From: Tigriopus japonicus
Taxonomy: Eukaryota; Arthropoda; Copepoda; Harpacticoida; Harpacticidae
Direction of reading: 5' to 3'
NCBI GenBank assembly: GCA_010645155.1
Contig: JAAGOF010000066.1
Coordinates: 213,844-277,843, forward strand
Length of the DNA: 64,000 nt
Shown here: piece by piece, positions 22,109 to 33,719 of the stretch
How positions within the stretch are numbered: the first letter of the stretch is position 1
Layout of the letters: every line of letters begins with the position of its first letter
Made by a program: the position numbers and the translations under genes
Notes under the pieces: model-generated
The model's input: only the letters and a program-made list of their open reading frames with translations
The model's database searches: none
Told to the model about the DNA's origin: nothing

Positions 22109-24511
22109 TCAGGCAACAGTATGTTCTTTGATATTCAGGACAAATTGTGACTCTTTGTCCAAATTTGAGTCCATTTCCCGAACATTCCATGGAGTCTCCA
22201 AATTTGTCAAATCTTTGGTAAGAATCTTCTTTGATTTAAACAAATGCATAGAAGGTTCTTTCCTTTCTTGAAAAGGAATGGCAATGATCTTGTCCCCATA
22301 TTGATAAATTTGGCCTTCATTGAGAGCAATTCCAGGAGGCACCTCAAACTCTTTTAATTGAATCCATGTCAAATTATCCTTTGCCAAAAACCAGGCGTAT
22401 CCACCAAAGTGTGATTTTTTCATTGACAAATCTTGAGATATACTTCCAAGTGCCAAAATACCTAATCCTAAATTTGGCAATGTGACACCTCCTGAAACCT
22501 GTGAACACCAACGATATGGAATGTCTGTTAACTTGTTCCAAGCTGAAGAGGTCGTTGTTAATTGATAGGTTTCTTGCATAGCATTGTAACCATCATAGCC
22601 TCCACTAACAATCACAGTCTTGTCGTCGAGAGATTGAACGATTGTGGATCTCACAGACATTGGAAGTTTCACGCCAGGCTCCCAAATGTTTAAGTGGGAA
22701 TTAAAAATCTCCACTGAATCAGTGTTGCCATTAGTTGGGTTCAGACCGTTCCAACCAGCAATCAACATGGGAGCACCATCAAATAAAACTAAACCTCCAT
22801 TAAGATGAGTAGAGATAGGGCTGGGAAATGAGGTCCAATTGTTTTGAGCTGAGGATTAAAAAAGAGTATAAGTAAAAAAATTAAAAAGTATAAATATTTT
22901 GTGCATATTTATGTGGAAAATGGCAAAATGTTTCTTTTGTTGCCAACAGTGGTAATGGGTCGGGGCAGAATTGATACAATTTGGAAAAAAATGACGCCTA
23001 ATAATTACCTAAAAGCAAACTGAACTTACATAAATCCCAATGATGGCAAGTCATTGGAGTTCCAACACATGATAAGACACCATTGTCATACATCAAGCTT
23101 AAACCGGGAGCATTGTTGTTTGGAATCGACAAAATAGGTATGGGAACATCGCGTATTGAGGAGTTGGTTGTTAAATCAATCAAGGAATACGCTTTCTCCG
23201 AGCCAGGAAGTCCCAAGTACAACTCTGTTAAGCATGTAATGTCACAAAAAAGTAACTATATATTCAATTTCAGTAAGCGGGCAATATTACAAGTTCTTCC
23301 AGTGTCTCCAAATCTTGAAAGCAAAATTACTCGTTACAAACAAAAATACATAATTCCCCAAATTTTGAGGAGACACTTTTTAATCATCGCTCTACCGATT
23401 AGTCTTTAATCAAGTTATTATTATGCTTACAAGAAAAGGAATGAAAGTGGGTCAAGAAAAAGCATAAATACATGAATACAAAACAAATAGAGCGTACCAG
23501 TGACTTTTTTATTCTTGTGGCGGTAAAAAATCGACCTTGGAAAATTTAGCATAACAGGAATCTTGTCACAAACTTACATCTACTGCTACATGAGTTTAAT
23601 AAATTTCATGAGTTCTGTTTTATTGGACATTTCCTTACAGGTGACCACCAAAAAAAACGGACAAATCAATAGTTTAAAAACTTTTTCCAAATAAAGCAGC
23701 CCAAGTTTTCCTCGACTAATTTTTTATTGTTTTTTTTACGCTTTTTACTTCCAAGATATTGTTAAATTTGAAATTTTATTGAGTGCCTGTGTTCCGGAAA
23801 CGTGGTGGACAAAATCTTGCTTCCTTCATCCAAGAAACACTACATTTCTGGAGTGGGAGCCTAACAATGAGAATCATGATTTCCTGTAGGATTTATTTGA
23901 TTGCGTTTTTCTGCAAACGAGATCTGGTTTGCGTTCAGCAGACGACGTATTTCAAATTTCAGCTCAATCGAATGCCGGAGTGAAAAGTTTTGCCTTCTCA
24001 AACTTATGTAGTGAAGAGAGCATATAGAATGAATGCGTTCGCCCTTTTGTGGTAAAGCAATTGCCAGAAAAAGGCAATCTCATTCATTCTCGGTAGGACT
24101 TGTACTTAACTTTGAGAGAGCATAACTTTTGACTCCGACGTTCGATTGATCAGATAATTAAAATACGCATCCTTGTCACATAGCCAAGGTCTCGTTTGCA
24201 GAATAACTTAATTGAACTGTTCCTCTGGAAATCATGATTCCTCTCGTTAGCCTTCCAGTCCAGAGAAATTCAGTGGTTCTTGCTTCATCTTATTGGTAAA
24301 CTTGCCTTCAGTAACTAATAGGACATTATGGCTGCCCATATACGAATTGGCCATGTTAGCATTTCTGACGTTTTCCTCGTAACACAAAACCTTAGACGTG
24401 ACATTTATCAATTGACAAGATTCTTGATGTTGGTCAAAAATAAAGGCATCACAATCCTTATCTTGTAGAAGGCAGGCATCCGCACATTGAAACCACGATT
24501 CAGATGCTGAG
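22109..24511 (-). CDS. Gene A: PAN-kelch protein (exons 2-4; first exon not found)
   Basis: Minus-strand exons: 24511-24306, 23224-23030 and 22848-22109 (stop), joined in phase 1 and phase 1. The first entry is phase 2, as in gene B. Exon 2 carries most of a PAN/apple domain (SWFQCADACL, DCDAFIF, CQLINVTS, LCYEEN). Exon 3 (ELYLGLPG...GVLSCVG) is a linker shared with gene B. Exon 4 (246 codons) has kelch-like blades: GGLVLFDGAPMLIAGWNG, SVEIFNSHLNIWEPG, VIVSGGYDGYNAMQETYQL. It is probably an extracellular two-domain protein, with the PAN fold and a beta-propeller both serving as binding modules. By analogy with gene B a signal-peptide exon should lie upstream (above 24511), but I could not identify it. 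Intron 2-3 starts GCAAGT, a GC-AG intron. No internal stops are present, so the gene looks intact over these exons. Confidence 0.8.
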
Positions 24512-24844
24512 CTTTAAAAAAAAGGCACAAAATGAGTGATATTTAAACACAGTGCCTCAAGTGGCTTTTTAAGTTTTGATGGAAAACCCAAATACATCTT
24601 GGCATTTGTGGGACCCACAACTCAACGGGGAACAACTTTACATTCAGTGTTGTGTTTAGGTTTAGATCCAGGGAAAAGTTGTATACCTAAAAACTTATGA
24701 ACAATATCGTTGTTTGATAGACTTTAAAATGCATATTTAGAGATCATTTTCTTACTTGTTGCATTCAAATTAAGTTAAAAACATTGATCTGCAGGTTTTG
24801 TGTATGAATGGTAATTTTGACACCCAAAAGCCGGAAAACGTTAC

Positions 24845-25215
24845 AATAGAGGTTGTGAAGAATTGATTGTTGTCTTTCGCTATGGACGCTGCCATGACCT
24901 GCCGCGAAGACATTGCCGTAGGCCAGCCAGCACTGTCCAGGCACTTAGAAAGAGACAAATTACCTAATATTTCAAGTAAATTTGCCAACAATGTCACCAA
25001 CCAATGTCCTTTTTGATATCGGTAAACAATTATGATGCTTATTTATTGGTATAATATCATACATATTGCGAAATAGTTAAAATTATGTTGAGTTTTGTCT
25101 CTTCCTGAGTGCATGGACAGTGCTGGCTGGCCTTTAGCGATGTCTACGCGGCAGGCTGGTGGGGCGGGAATGGAGGGGGAAAACAAACAATTCTTCACAA
25201 TCTCTATTATATCAA
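24845..25215. repeat. Inverted duplication, about 100-130 bp arms
   Basis: 24850-24975 (GTGAAGAATTGATTG...CCTGCCGCGAAGACAT...AGGCCAGCCAGCACTGTCCA) is inverted at about 25095-25210 with roughly 80% identity by eye. Read on the strands that run outward from the spacer, the two arms give CLDSAGWPTAMSSRQ and CMDSAGWPLAMSTRQ, so the amino-acid level is also conserved. The family is not recognised. Confidence 0.6.
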
Positions 25216-25312
25216 AAAACCTCATTCCCAAAGATTTCCTCTGACTATTCAGTGCCGCCAAACAAAATGATTTTTTTTCCTGAAATTAACGTCAAAATAG
25301 CTCAAAATAATA

Positions 25313-27385
25313 GCCCAGTTTATATGCCCTCTGACAACATTGGTTGTTACAGAAATGTTCTGTCACCAAAGGGGGTTGAGTTCATAAGCCAACGAGTGAG
25401 TACATAAGTTGTGACAAGAAATCGTGTTACAGAAATCTAGACGGGGCAAAATTCCTCCGCCGCAGCGTCAAAGAATCTCGTCAAAACTTCACCTCCTTGC
25501 GCAAAGAGAAGTCGTCATCGAAAGAATAGTTAAATATTTATAAGGCAAAACTGAAGGAATACAAAAGATATGATTTTTGTGAAAAATTTACAATTTCAAT
25601 TCATAAATTGGAATGGGATTGGAAGGGAATATCGTACTCAATACGTTTTAGCGCTTTTAGCGCATTTGCGCTAACTAGAATAGCGCTAGATAACGCTAGA
25701 TTAGCGTTGACTAGAAGGCTGTTCTCTTGGCAATAACAGTGATGAGAACTGTTGGCTCTTTGCAATGCCATTGCTAATAAATGCCCTGATCCCATTTCCA
25801 GATCGAGAGTAAACAATTAGGCAAGCTCAGTAAACATCAGCTAGGCCTGTTTGGCTCAGGGTTGGTCAGGGGGATTATCCCCTCCAAAAAGAGTCCCGTT
25901 TATCCCCCTTGGGATAAACGGGATTTTCCTTCAAGCAGTAAAAGGGATAAACGGGATAAACGGGATTTTCCTACTTTTCAAGCATTTTTTCTTACTCTTC
26001 AAGCATTTTTTCCGACCTTAAAAGCATTTTTTTCTTGCTCTTCAAGCATTCTTACCTTAAAAGTAATTTTCTCTTACTCTTCCAGCATTTTTCCCTACCT
26101 TAAAAGCATTATTTCTGTCTCAAGCATTTTATCCTATCTTAAAAGCAATTTTCCTACGTTTCAAGCGTTTCTTCCTTATTTCTATAATTATTCACAAATT
26201 TCTGTAACAGTATATTACTCACAAAATCTCACTTTTTTCAATTAAGTCCCACACAAAAAATGATTTCCATTAATACAATGAAAACTCCTAGGTTTTTAGC
26301 TTTTATTTGTTTGTGTTTCCGAAGTCAAAACGCAGCTTTGCAGCTGCAATCTGATATAGGCTGTCTGCTCTGTAGGAATATTGCAGGGTTAGTTGGGGGA
26401 CTTTCTCATCCATAAAGCGTCCCGTTTATTGGGATTAACGGGATTTTCCTCCAGGGAATAACGGGGATAAAGGGGATTTCCCTCCTTTATCAAACAAATT
26501 CCCCTTATTTCTAGAAATTACTTCATTTTTGTGTCTCTGTATTACATTCACTGAGCATGAAGTTTTCTTACCTCAATATCTTCAACTGTGGAAGACTTCA
26601 ATTTCATCACCACTCGACAAGTATTGTCAATTGTAACATGTTTTTTGAGTTTGATAATATATAACAATGATTTCTGTTATATATCTGTTAAATATTGTAA
26701 ATATATTTTATTGATATTTATATTAAGCCTTTAGTGTTTGATCGGCCATTTTCAGGGATGCCAAAAAGTATTCAAACATGTCAAAATCGGAACAAAATTT
26801 GCTTTATTACGTTTATCCACCGGTTCATCCCGTTTATCCTCCCATTTATCCCGTTTATCCCCCCATTTATCCCGTTTATCCCCCCATTTATCCCGTTTAT
26901 CCCGTTTATCCCCCAATTTATCCCGTTTATCCCCGGGTAAAGGGGATAAATCGAAAAAGTTGATCCCCCGACCAACCCTGGTTTGGCTACTCCGTAGCAC
27001 CGTCGTGGCCTCTGGTGCCTCATTGCTTCACTAAAATTCTACGATCGCATCTCATTCTCGACCGTTTGTTGCGGAGCAACTGACCGTTTGAAATATTTGA
27101 TCGAGCTCAGAACAGGAAAGAACAGAATCACCAGAAAAGGGCGGCGCAACACTACGGAGCACAAAATCAGCAACCTTTTTCTCACTGTGCTTATTCTATT
27201 GAACTCAATTCGTCACGTGTTATATGAACTCGACTGACGATCTCGAAGGTCCCAAAAGTGGGCATATGAACTCAACTGACGATCTCGAAGGTCCCAAAAG
27301 TGGGCATATGAACTCAACCGTCACGTTACAGAATTTGACCAAGGTTGTGACAGAAAAATCTTGTGACAAGGCATATAAACTGGGC
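25313..27385. mobile_element. TA-flanked TIR element hosting a nested hAT element
   Basis: GCCCAGTTTATATGCC at 25313 is inverted at the 27385 end (GGCATATAAACTGGGC). Each end abuts TA (25311-25312 and 27386-27387), as for Tc1/mariner-type insertions. GTTGAGTTCATA and TGTTACAG-type words also match between the arms. Without the nested element it is about 0.94 kb. A 42-bp tandem duplication (27222-27305, TCTCGAAGGTCCCAAAAGTG) lies in the right arm. No transposase seen. Confidence 0.7.
25857..26980. mobile_element. hAT-type element with GGGATAAAC minisatellites, TSD GTTTGGCT
   Basis: Ends CAGGGTTGGTCAGGGGGAT (25857) and its inverse GATCCCCCGACCAACCCTG (to 26980) differ at one or two bases. An exact 8-bp repeat GTTTGGCT flanks (25849-25856 and 26981-26988). 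Inside are arrays of CCCGTTTATCCC (26815-26940) and the inverse GGGATAAACGGGAT (25905-25965, again near 26430-26480), plus a TTTTCAAGCATTTTTTCTTA repeat (25975-26175). The element is non-autonomous. Confidence 0.92.
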
Positions 27386-29360
27386 TAATATAAGAGATCA
27401 TCTAAAATCACTTGAAATGCATTTTTTGATTGAAAAATCTTTTACAATGTAAAAGACACTCAAAGTTGCATAACATTTAAAGATTTTGAAAAATTAGGTT
27501 GATGTTTCAAGTTTCCGCATTAGTCCATTTTGAACGTGGTCCTTCAAGTAATCGTAAATTTGACGATAAATGTTGAGGCGGATTTCTTTTTTTAAGTATG
27601 TTAAACACAACAAAGTGCTGTAAATAATTATGAAACATGTTTTCCAAAAGTCTTTTTTTCAATAAAAGTCAAGCTGTTCTCCATGGAATTGTTGGTCTCA
27701 AAAATGCCAAAATGTCTTTTGGGTATTTGAATCCAAAGCTAAAAAGCCATTAGTGCACCGTGTAAACTTTTCCAGACTCTTCGTTCGCTTTTCACGAATT
27801 TTGAACCCTTCACCAATCCAAGAAATACTGAATTTTCTTCGTAGGAAATTATACATAGAAAATAACCATCATTTCAAGAATTTTGAAAATTTAAACATCT
27901 AACATTTAACCATCATTTCAAAAATTACTTCTTATGCAAAAAGAATGTTCTTGTTTTGAGTGAATGAATGAGTTAGCCCTTTTTTTGCCAATTTTTTGAA
28001 TACAAAAGGGCGAGCTTATTCATCCTATGTCCTCTTCAGTACATAAGTTGGAGAAGGAATAACTTTTCACTCCAACATTTGATTGAGCTGAAAATTGAAA
28101 TGCGGAGTCTACCTAAATCTTTTGATTTGAACCAACCACAGTCTCCCCATACACCTGAACTGTGTTCAGAGAATACAGTTACTATATTATATACTTTACT
28201 AATGCAAGCAGTGTCTCATTTGAATAAGAACACCAGTGATTTGATCCTCATCGCAAGCTTCCCTCTCAAGGAAATTCAGTGCATCTTGCCCAATTTTTTT
28301 CAGTCAATATTCAACTTTAGGTATGATGAGTTAAAAGTTGGAATAACACTCAAAAAGGCCTTTCATAGAAAAAAATCTTTATTAAAAACAACGATTTAGG
28401 TAAATGAAATGCGTTATTCCTTAATTTTCCTTCAAAGTCTTGAAGTAAAATTCATCCCTTCCATAACTTTTTGGATTCAGTTCGCCCAAAATGCCAAATT
28501 GTCGAAAAAAAATCAAAATTTTAGCATTTCACAAAACCGATAAAAAAAATTTACTACCTTAAAGTTCTTGAAATAAAAATCAGCCGCTAAAGTAGGTATT
28601 TTAGCGAATTATTTCTGCACTTTACTTAACCAGTTCTGCGATGTTATAGAAATTTGTTACTTTCGAAACCAATGTAATTGAAAATTTCATGTACAGGTTT
28701 GTTGTCTACTAAGCCTAAACTTTTCGTTTGCGACTAATATTTGAGTGAACTTTTTGCAAAGCAGCCTTACTTGCTCCAAATGCCATCTGGCAAAATGCTC
28801 CATGAACAATTGCAATGTTCATACATTGATTTGAAAGTTGATTGCCGAATCGATACACAATGACAAATTTTAGAAATTATCAACGCAAGGAGGAAAACCG
28901 ACATGTTTTTCAAAGTGGAGGTCTTGTTACAAATGACCTTGTTTCTACCAACTGAATTCTAATTTAAAAGCATAGTTAAAATAATGAAGGTATCTCAAAC
29001 AGTTAGTATTGAATGTGTCAGTCAATGTTTCAATTCAAAAGAGGACTTTCAGGGCTGTTTGACACATCCAATGTTTAATAGGAAACAATTATTGATTGAC
29101 CTCAGCTCAAAAAGAGCGAGTTATAAATTGAAATGAATAAATGTTGGCGAGTTTTCGTTGTCCATATGTTATGACACTTTATCATTGTAAAAAGGTCGTG
29201 GATCAATGAAATTCATGAGTAATCCATTTAAACTCTTTAAATAGAGAATTTAAAAGAAAACCAACATTTTTGTCACCTACATGGCTGTCGCAGAATTAAA
29301 CACCCTGAACACATCCTCTTTGGCTGCCCTCTCTTGGTCTAAAAATATACAAGGCGCCGT
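27386..29360. other. Intergenic stretch, repeat fragments
   Basis: 27400-27765 shares pieces with 30180-30870, but the left half is inverted relative to the right half between the two loci. It ends in a CACGGTG-type terminus (inverse) near 27755. The 106-codon frame at 28079-28399 has no recognisable family. 29135-29375 repeats parts of 10290-10420 and 11740-11820. Confidence 0.45.
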
Positions 29361-29367
29361 AAGAGCA

Positions 29368-30864
29368 CACGGTGTTAAAATGCCATTAAGAGAAGAATGA
29401 AAAATGCTCTCAAAGAGAATCAACCATCAAAGTGGCTACCTGGCCTCTCAAGGATTTCATATGTTCTACTTTTTCATTAGGTGCTCGATTAAATCACTAT
29501 TTTATTCAATAAATCACTGGATTCTGGCGAAGTTCCTTGGGATTGGAAAAAGCTAACATCGCGCCTTTACACAAAGGGGGCGAAAAGACAATGCCTGGAA
29601 ACTATCGACCCATTTCTCTTACCACGACCATCTATCGAGTTATGGAGAGATTACTCAAGAGAAGATTTCTGGATCATTTAGACACAGAAGAATTGTTGTC
29701 CAAGGATCAACACGGTTTTAGGCTGCCTTTCCAACCAGTTGACCCATGTTGAGACTGCAGCCGAAGCCATAGATTCTGGAAAATGCCTGGACACGGCATA
29801 CTTGGATTTTTCGAAGGCATTCGACCGAGTCCCACATGAGAAGGTGATTGAAAAGCTATCTGTAACAGCATCCACCCTCAATATGTGGGATGGGTGGCGG
29901 AATGGCTAAGAAACCGTGTCCAAAGGGTTGTGATCTGTGGCAATTCATCCCCTTGGGCCAAGGTAACTTCGGGTGTTCCACAGGGCAGTATTCTTGGGCC
30001 AGTCCTATTCTCTGTGTTTGTAAACGACTTACCACCAAAAGATAAAACATGTATTTTGAAATATGTTGATGACACCAAGCTGTATTGTCAAATAGAGACC
30101 AAAGACGATCAAAGGAGTTTGCAGAAGAACCTTGATTCTGCAGTCGAATGGTCTGAATAATTAAATGAATAATTAAATAAGATTTTTGGACAGTTATTTT
30201 CATAACAATTTAGGGTACGCTCTGATGTGTGTTGTGCCAAAATTACAAATAAAATTGTCTAACAGAGTCATATCCAAAATTACAATTTCTAGAAGGACCA
30301 TGTTCAAAATGGACTAAAATCGAAACTTGAAACATAAACCGATTTTTTCAAAACTTTAAATTATTACCCAACTTTGAGTGTCTTTGATACTGCAAAAGTT
30401 TTTTATTGAAAAATGTATTTTAAATACCTTTTAAGTGATATTTTTTCTTATTTTGAGCTATTTTGACATAAAATCCAGAAGTCAAAAAAATCATTTATTT
30501 TTGCAATATTGAAAAGCTACGTGAAATCTTTGGGAATTTGTTCTTTCATATAACTGTAACGTTTTTCGGCTTTTTGGGGTCAAAAATGGACCATTCAAAG
30601 TCAAATGACTCAGCTGTTGCTGAATGAATTTTTATTCAATTTGAATTCATTAGGTAACTAAATGGTCTCTAAATATGGATTAAATAGTTTGTTAAAAAAA
30701 TGTTATATTTAATAGGTTTTTAGGTATATAACTTTTTCCCTGGACCTAATCTTATATAATACAATAAAAGTAAAGTTGTTTCCCATTGAACTGTGGGTCC
30801 AAAAAGTGCCATGGTGTCTTTGGGTATTTTGATTCAAACCTAAAAAGCCATTCGGAACACCGTG
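29368..30864. mobile_element. CACGGTGTT-ended element (6-bp flank AAGAGC)
   Basis: CACGGTGTT at 29368 is inverted as AACACCGTG ending at 30864. AAGAGC is present on both sides (29361-29366 and 30865-30870), with one extra base on the left. It encloses the LINE RT fragment at 29490-30160, so either the LINE inserted into it or the boundaries are coincidental. Confidence 0.4.
29490..30160 (+). pseudogene. LINE reverse transcriptase fragment (YVDD)
   Basis: Pieces in order: SLDSGEVPWDWKK (29505), NIAPLHKGG...NYRPISLTT (29560-29625), YLDFSKAFDRVPH (29800), SGVPQGSILGPVLFSVFVND (29968) and ILKYVDDTKLY (30055), ending at a stop near 30160. Three frame changes (about 29550, 29730 and 29865) break it. 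It lacks both the N-terminal endonuclease and the C-terminal part. The catalytic box is YVDD instead of the YADD of the LINE at 1690-3909, so the two are different families. Confidence 0.85.
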
Positions 30865-31163
30865 AAGAGCTATATATGTATTATTCTCCTTTTGGCTGAA
30901 TTGGTTTGATGGACGTTCAGCTCGTTTATTTGAAAATCCAGTTGAAATCCTTGAGATGTTCTGACGCCTCGTTGATTTGTAACACAAACTTATGGGATAC
31001 CATCCCTTGCTCTATGTTTTCATGTAATCCCAAAATCATTTGGTATTGTTCCACACCTGTGGGCCTCAACCTGGTCCAGCTCAATTATTTTCATTTGATT
31101 CTGTACCGTCTTGGATTGATAAGGGGTTGACTTGCTTTTGCATTTCTGTCAAATAGATTTGTC

Positions 31164-33711
31164 TACAGAAGCTCATGTGAAAGAAGCGTCGGCAGAACAC
31201 TAGCGACGGCGGCTTTATCATGAAGCTTTAATAAAGCCAAACATACCAGGAAGTGCAAGAGAAAAAATACAGCAAATAGGAGCCTTTGACGAAAAAATAT
31301 CCATGGAAGGGCTTGAACCCATCTTATTTTATGATCCAATGACTGGATCAATCTTTACTGACATGATCTATATAAATTGATGGCAAAATCGACTTTTGTT
31401 ATAACTTGAACTTCCTGATTGATGGTAGCGACAACAATGGCAAACATTTGAAGCTTCAAAAAAGCCAAGGAGATCTTCAGACTCTGGAGACTCAGTCACG
31501 CTGGGAAACGACAGTTGAGAGACAGCGGGAGTGCAGTCTACTTAAATAGAAATTACGTGATTTGTGTTTTGGAAACGTAGAATTTCTCACGTCGAATAAT
31601 TGGAAGATGGTGAACACTTGTGCTGCACCTGGTTACAGGTCTGGCTACTGGTCAAGATACGGAGACCCACCTCCAGATCCGCAGATGTCCATGCACAAGG
31701 TTCCAAATGACCCGTTCAGCGAGTTTCAAGATATCTTTCGACCACGCCAAAGCCATCACGGAACCAGACAGAGGCTCGTTACTTCAGGAGCCCGACCAGC
31801 CCTTCAAATTCAAAAGGAGGAAGCTTAGTATGAGGCGTTTCTTGAGGATGAACGCTTAAAGTGCCTTGAGGATATCATGTTCAAGCAACACACCCTTGGC
31901 TTGCCAGAAGGCATCTCAGTCGTCAAAAAGCCAAACTGTCTCCTTTTTCTAAACATTGAGGAAAGAGGAACTGGCCAGATCAATATCTTGTTCATTTAAC
32001 AAATATTTCAAGATGGCACCTTTAAAATGCAAGTCCAAAACGTGATCTTCTCCCAATCCTCTGTTGCAAGTGTGACAACCCGAGATCACATCGAATACTC
32101 ATGGGAAATACCAAATATTTTGGCAGCCTTGAAGAGCTATGGAGAATACTTTAATGAAGATAAAAACAGCCTTAACTGAATAGTCCAAGACTTTCAATAC
32201 GGTGAACACAAACACGTGGAATTTTACATGAACAATACAGATAAACCGTGGAAAGTGGTGAACACTAAAAGTGCCGTCCTTCACACACAAAAACGTGACC
32301 CATCCCGTGCCCCATTTATTCAGTTTAGGATGATAACTTGAAATTTCTTTCGAAATTTTCTTTTTGGATCTCTGATTGGAATTAGAAATTAAAAGGCCAG
32401 GGAAAAGAGCGACAAGGTCTCACATCTCCCACCATGCTTGCCATGACTTTGTCCACCAAAACTCTCCAAGAATATGCCAAAGATATGTTACATAGGCATG
32501 AGATCCAAAATGTACTTTTTGGGAAATTTCAATCAGCCTGATTTGGTTGGTACCAACAACTTTTGGGAGGTAATTATTTTACCTCTCACCGACAGATTCT
32601 AAAGTCTGATAAGCCGTGGAGTGGATAAACTGATCTAAGTTTGATCCTTGTTGAACTTCGACAACATGCACGTTTGTGACATTAAAAAAATGTTGGCCCC
32701 AAATCAGTGTCCGAAGGCCATATCCATAATGGCGCTATAAAACTTCGATTGATGCTCAAGTTTCTTCCCGTTACTCATTTGGAGTCCATTGAAGACAGCA
32801 GTATTGGTTTCTACATTGCTGGTTATCTTGTGCGATCGTCGAGTGAAGTGTACCCAATGCCCAAGTTTGGTGTCACAGGGCAAAACCTTAATAGTTTTTA
32901 ACCTTGAAGATGAAAAAGCCTCAACTTGCAATGGCCCTCGAGAGAGCTTTTTTGGAGCAAACCAACTGTGAAGGGTTATCCAAACCAACCAATTTAGTCT
33001 ACCTGACTTGTATTCATACCTGGGGTATATTCTCGCAAATCATGGCAAACCAGGAAAGCAAAAAATTAGAATGCCAACACCCAAGAGAGGTGTTTGCCAA
33101 AAGCTTTTGTTTGATCATTAGAAGCTCATTTGATACAGCTTCCATTTTGGAAGCCTCCTGTGGCAAAGGTCGCTCTTATGAAGTTATTTGTGAAGAAATA
33201 GCCAAGAGAATGTTCAATTTTTTGGCAAAATTTTTGCCAAAGAACAGAACTCTGAAATTTACGACAACAAGGAAAAGACAAAACAGTTTGACGCCTCCAA
33301 AGCCAGCCCAGGGGCCAAGATAATAAATAAATTGCAGTCTCAGTACTAAGAAAAACATTCGTGGACAATGGAATATGTACTTGTTTTTGTTATGTTTTGT
33401 TGCTAAAATATACTGTTGTTTTGTCATGTTCCTTTCTTTATCTTCAAGTTTTGTAAGTGTCCAGTTTTACTTTCTTGGTATTTCGGGACAATTACTTGCT
33501 AGAAATAACCTACAAATATATAGCAATTAATTTTCAGTCAGAAATATCGCTCAAATTGATTTTGAACCTCATTTTCTGTCAAGAAATGTCTTGCTGGCAT
33601 CGCCCTTTCATTGTCTTGAACTTGCACCCAGTCTACCTCCAGGGTAGAGTACTCCTTGAAAAAGCCAAACAAATTGACTGTGATGATGCACCTTTCCCAT
33701 GAGCTTCTTTA
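31164..33711 (+). mobile_element. Complete P-element-like transposon, degenerate (TSD GATTTGTC)
   Basis: Ends TACAGAAGCTCATGTGAAAG (31164) and the inverse CTTTCCCATGAGCTTCTTTA (to 33711). The exact 8-bp duplication GATTTGTC flanks it (31156-31163 and 33712-33719). An 8-bp duplication and a THAP-domain transposase are the hallmarks of the P superfamily. The first 310 bp recur in the MITE at 63599-63926. The element spans the 3' side of the mRpS29 gene. Confidence 0.88.
31608..33322 (+). pseudogene. THAP-domain P-type transposase relic
   Basis: From 31608 the frame opens MVNTCAAPGYRSGYW, then PDPQMSMHKVPND. This matches a THAP zinc finger start (C--APGC--), with the second Cys changed to Tyr. 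Downstream pieces in changing frames include EDERLKCLEDIMFKQHTLG (about 31840-31900), GTGQINILFI (about 31970), DSSIGFYIAGYLVRSS (about 32795), and GLSKPTNLVYLTC (about 32970) to a stop near 33322. The IAGYL motif and the order resemble the C-terminal part of P/THAP9-type transposases. Several stops and frame changes make it non-functional. Confidence 0.7.
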
Positions 33712-33719
33712 GATTTGTC

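Noticed and set aside
22817..22835. TAGGGCTGGGAA resembling the end of the TA-flanked element
   Set aside because: It lies inside the coding exon 4 of gene A, which is open and conserved in phase, so the match is coincidental.
26734..27034. Open frames with repeated FIPFIPPFIP or DKRDKW peptides
   Set aside because: Artefacts of the CCCGTTTATCCC array inside the hAT-type element.
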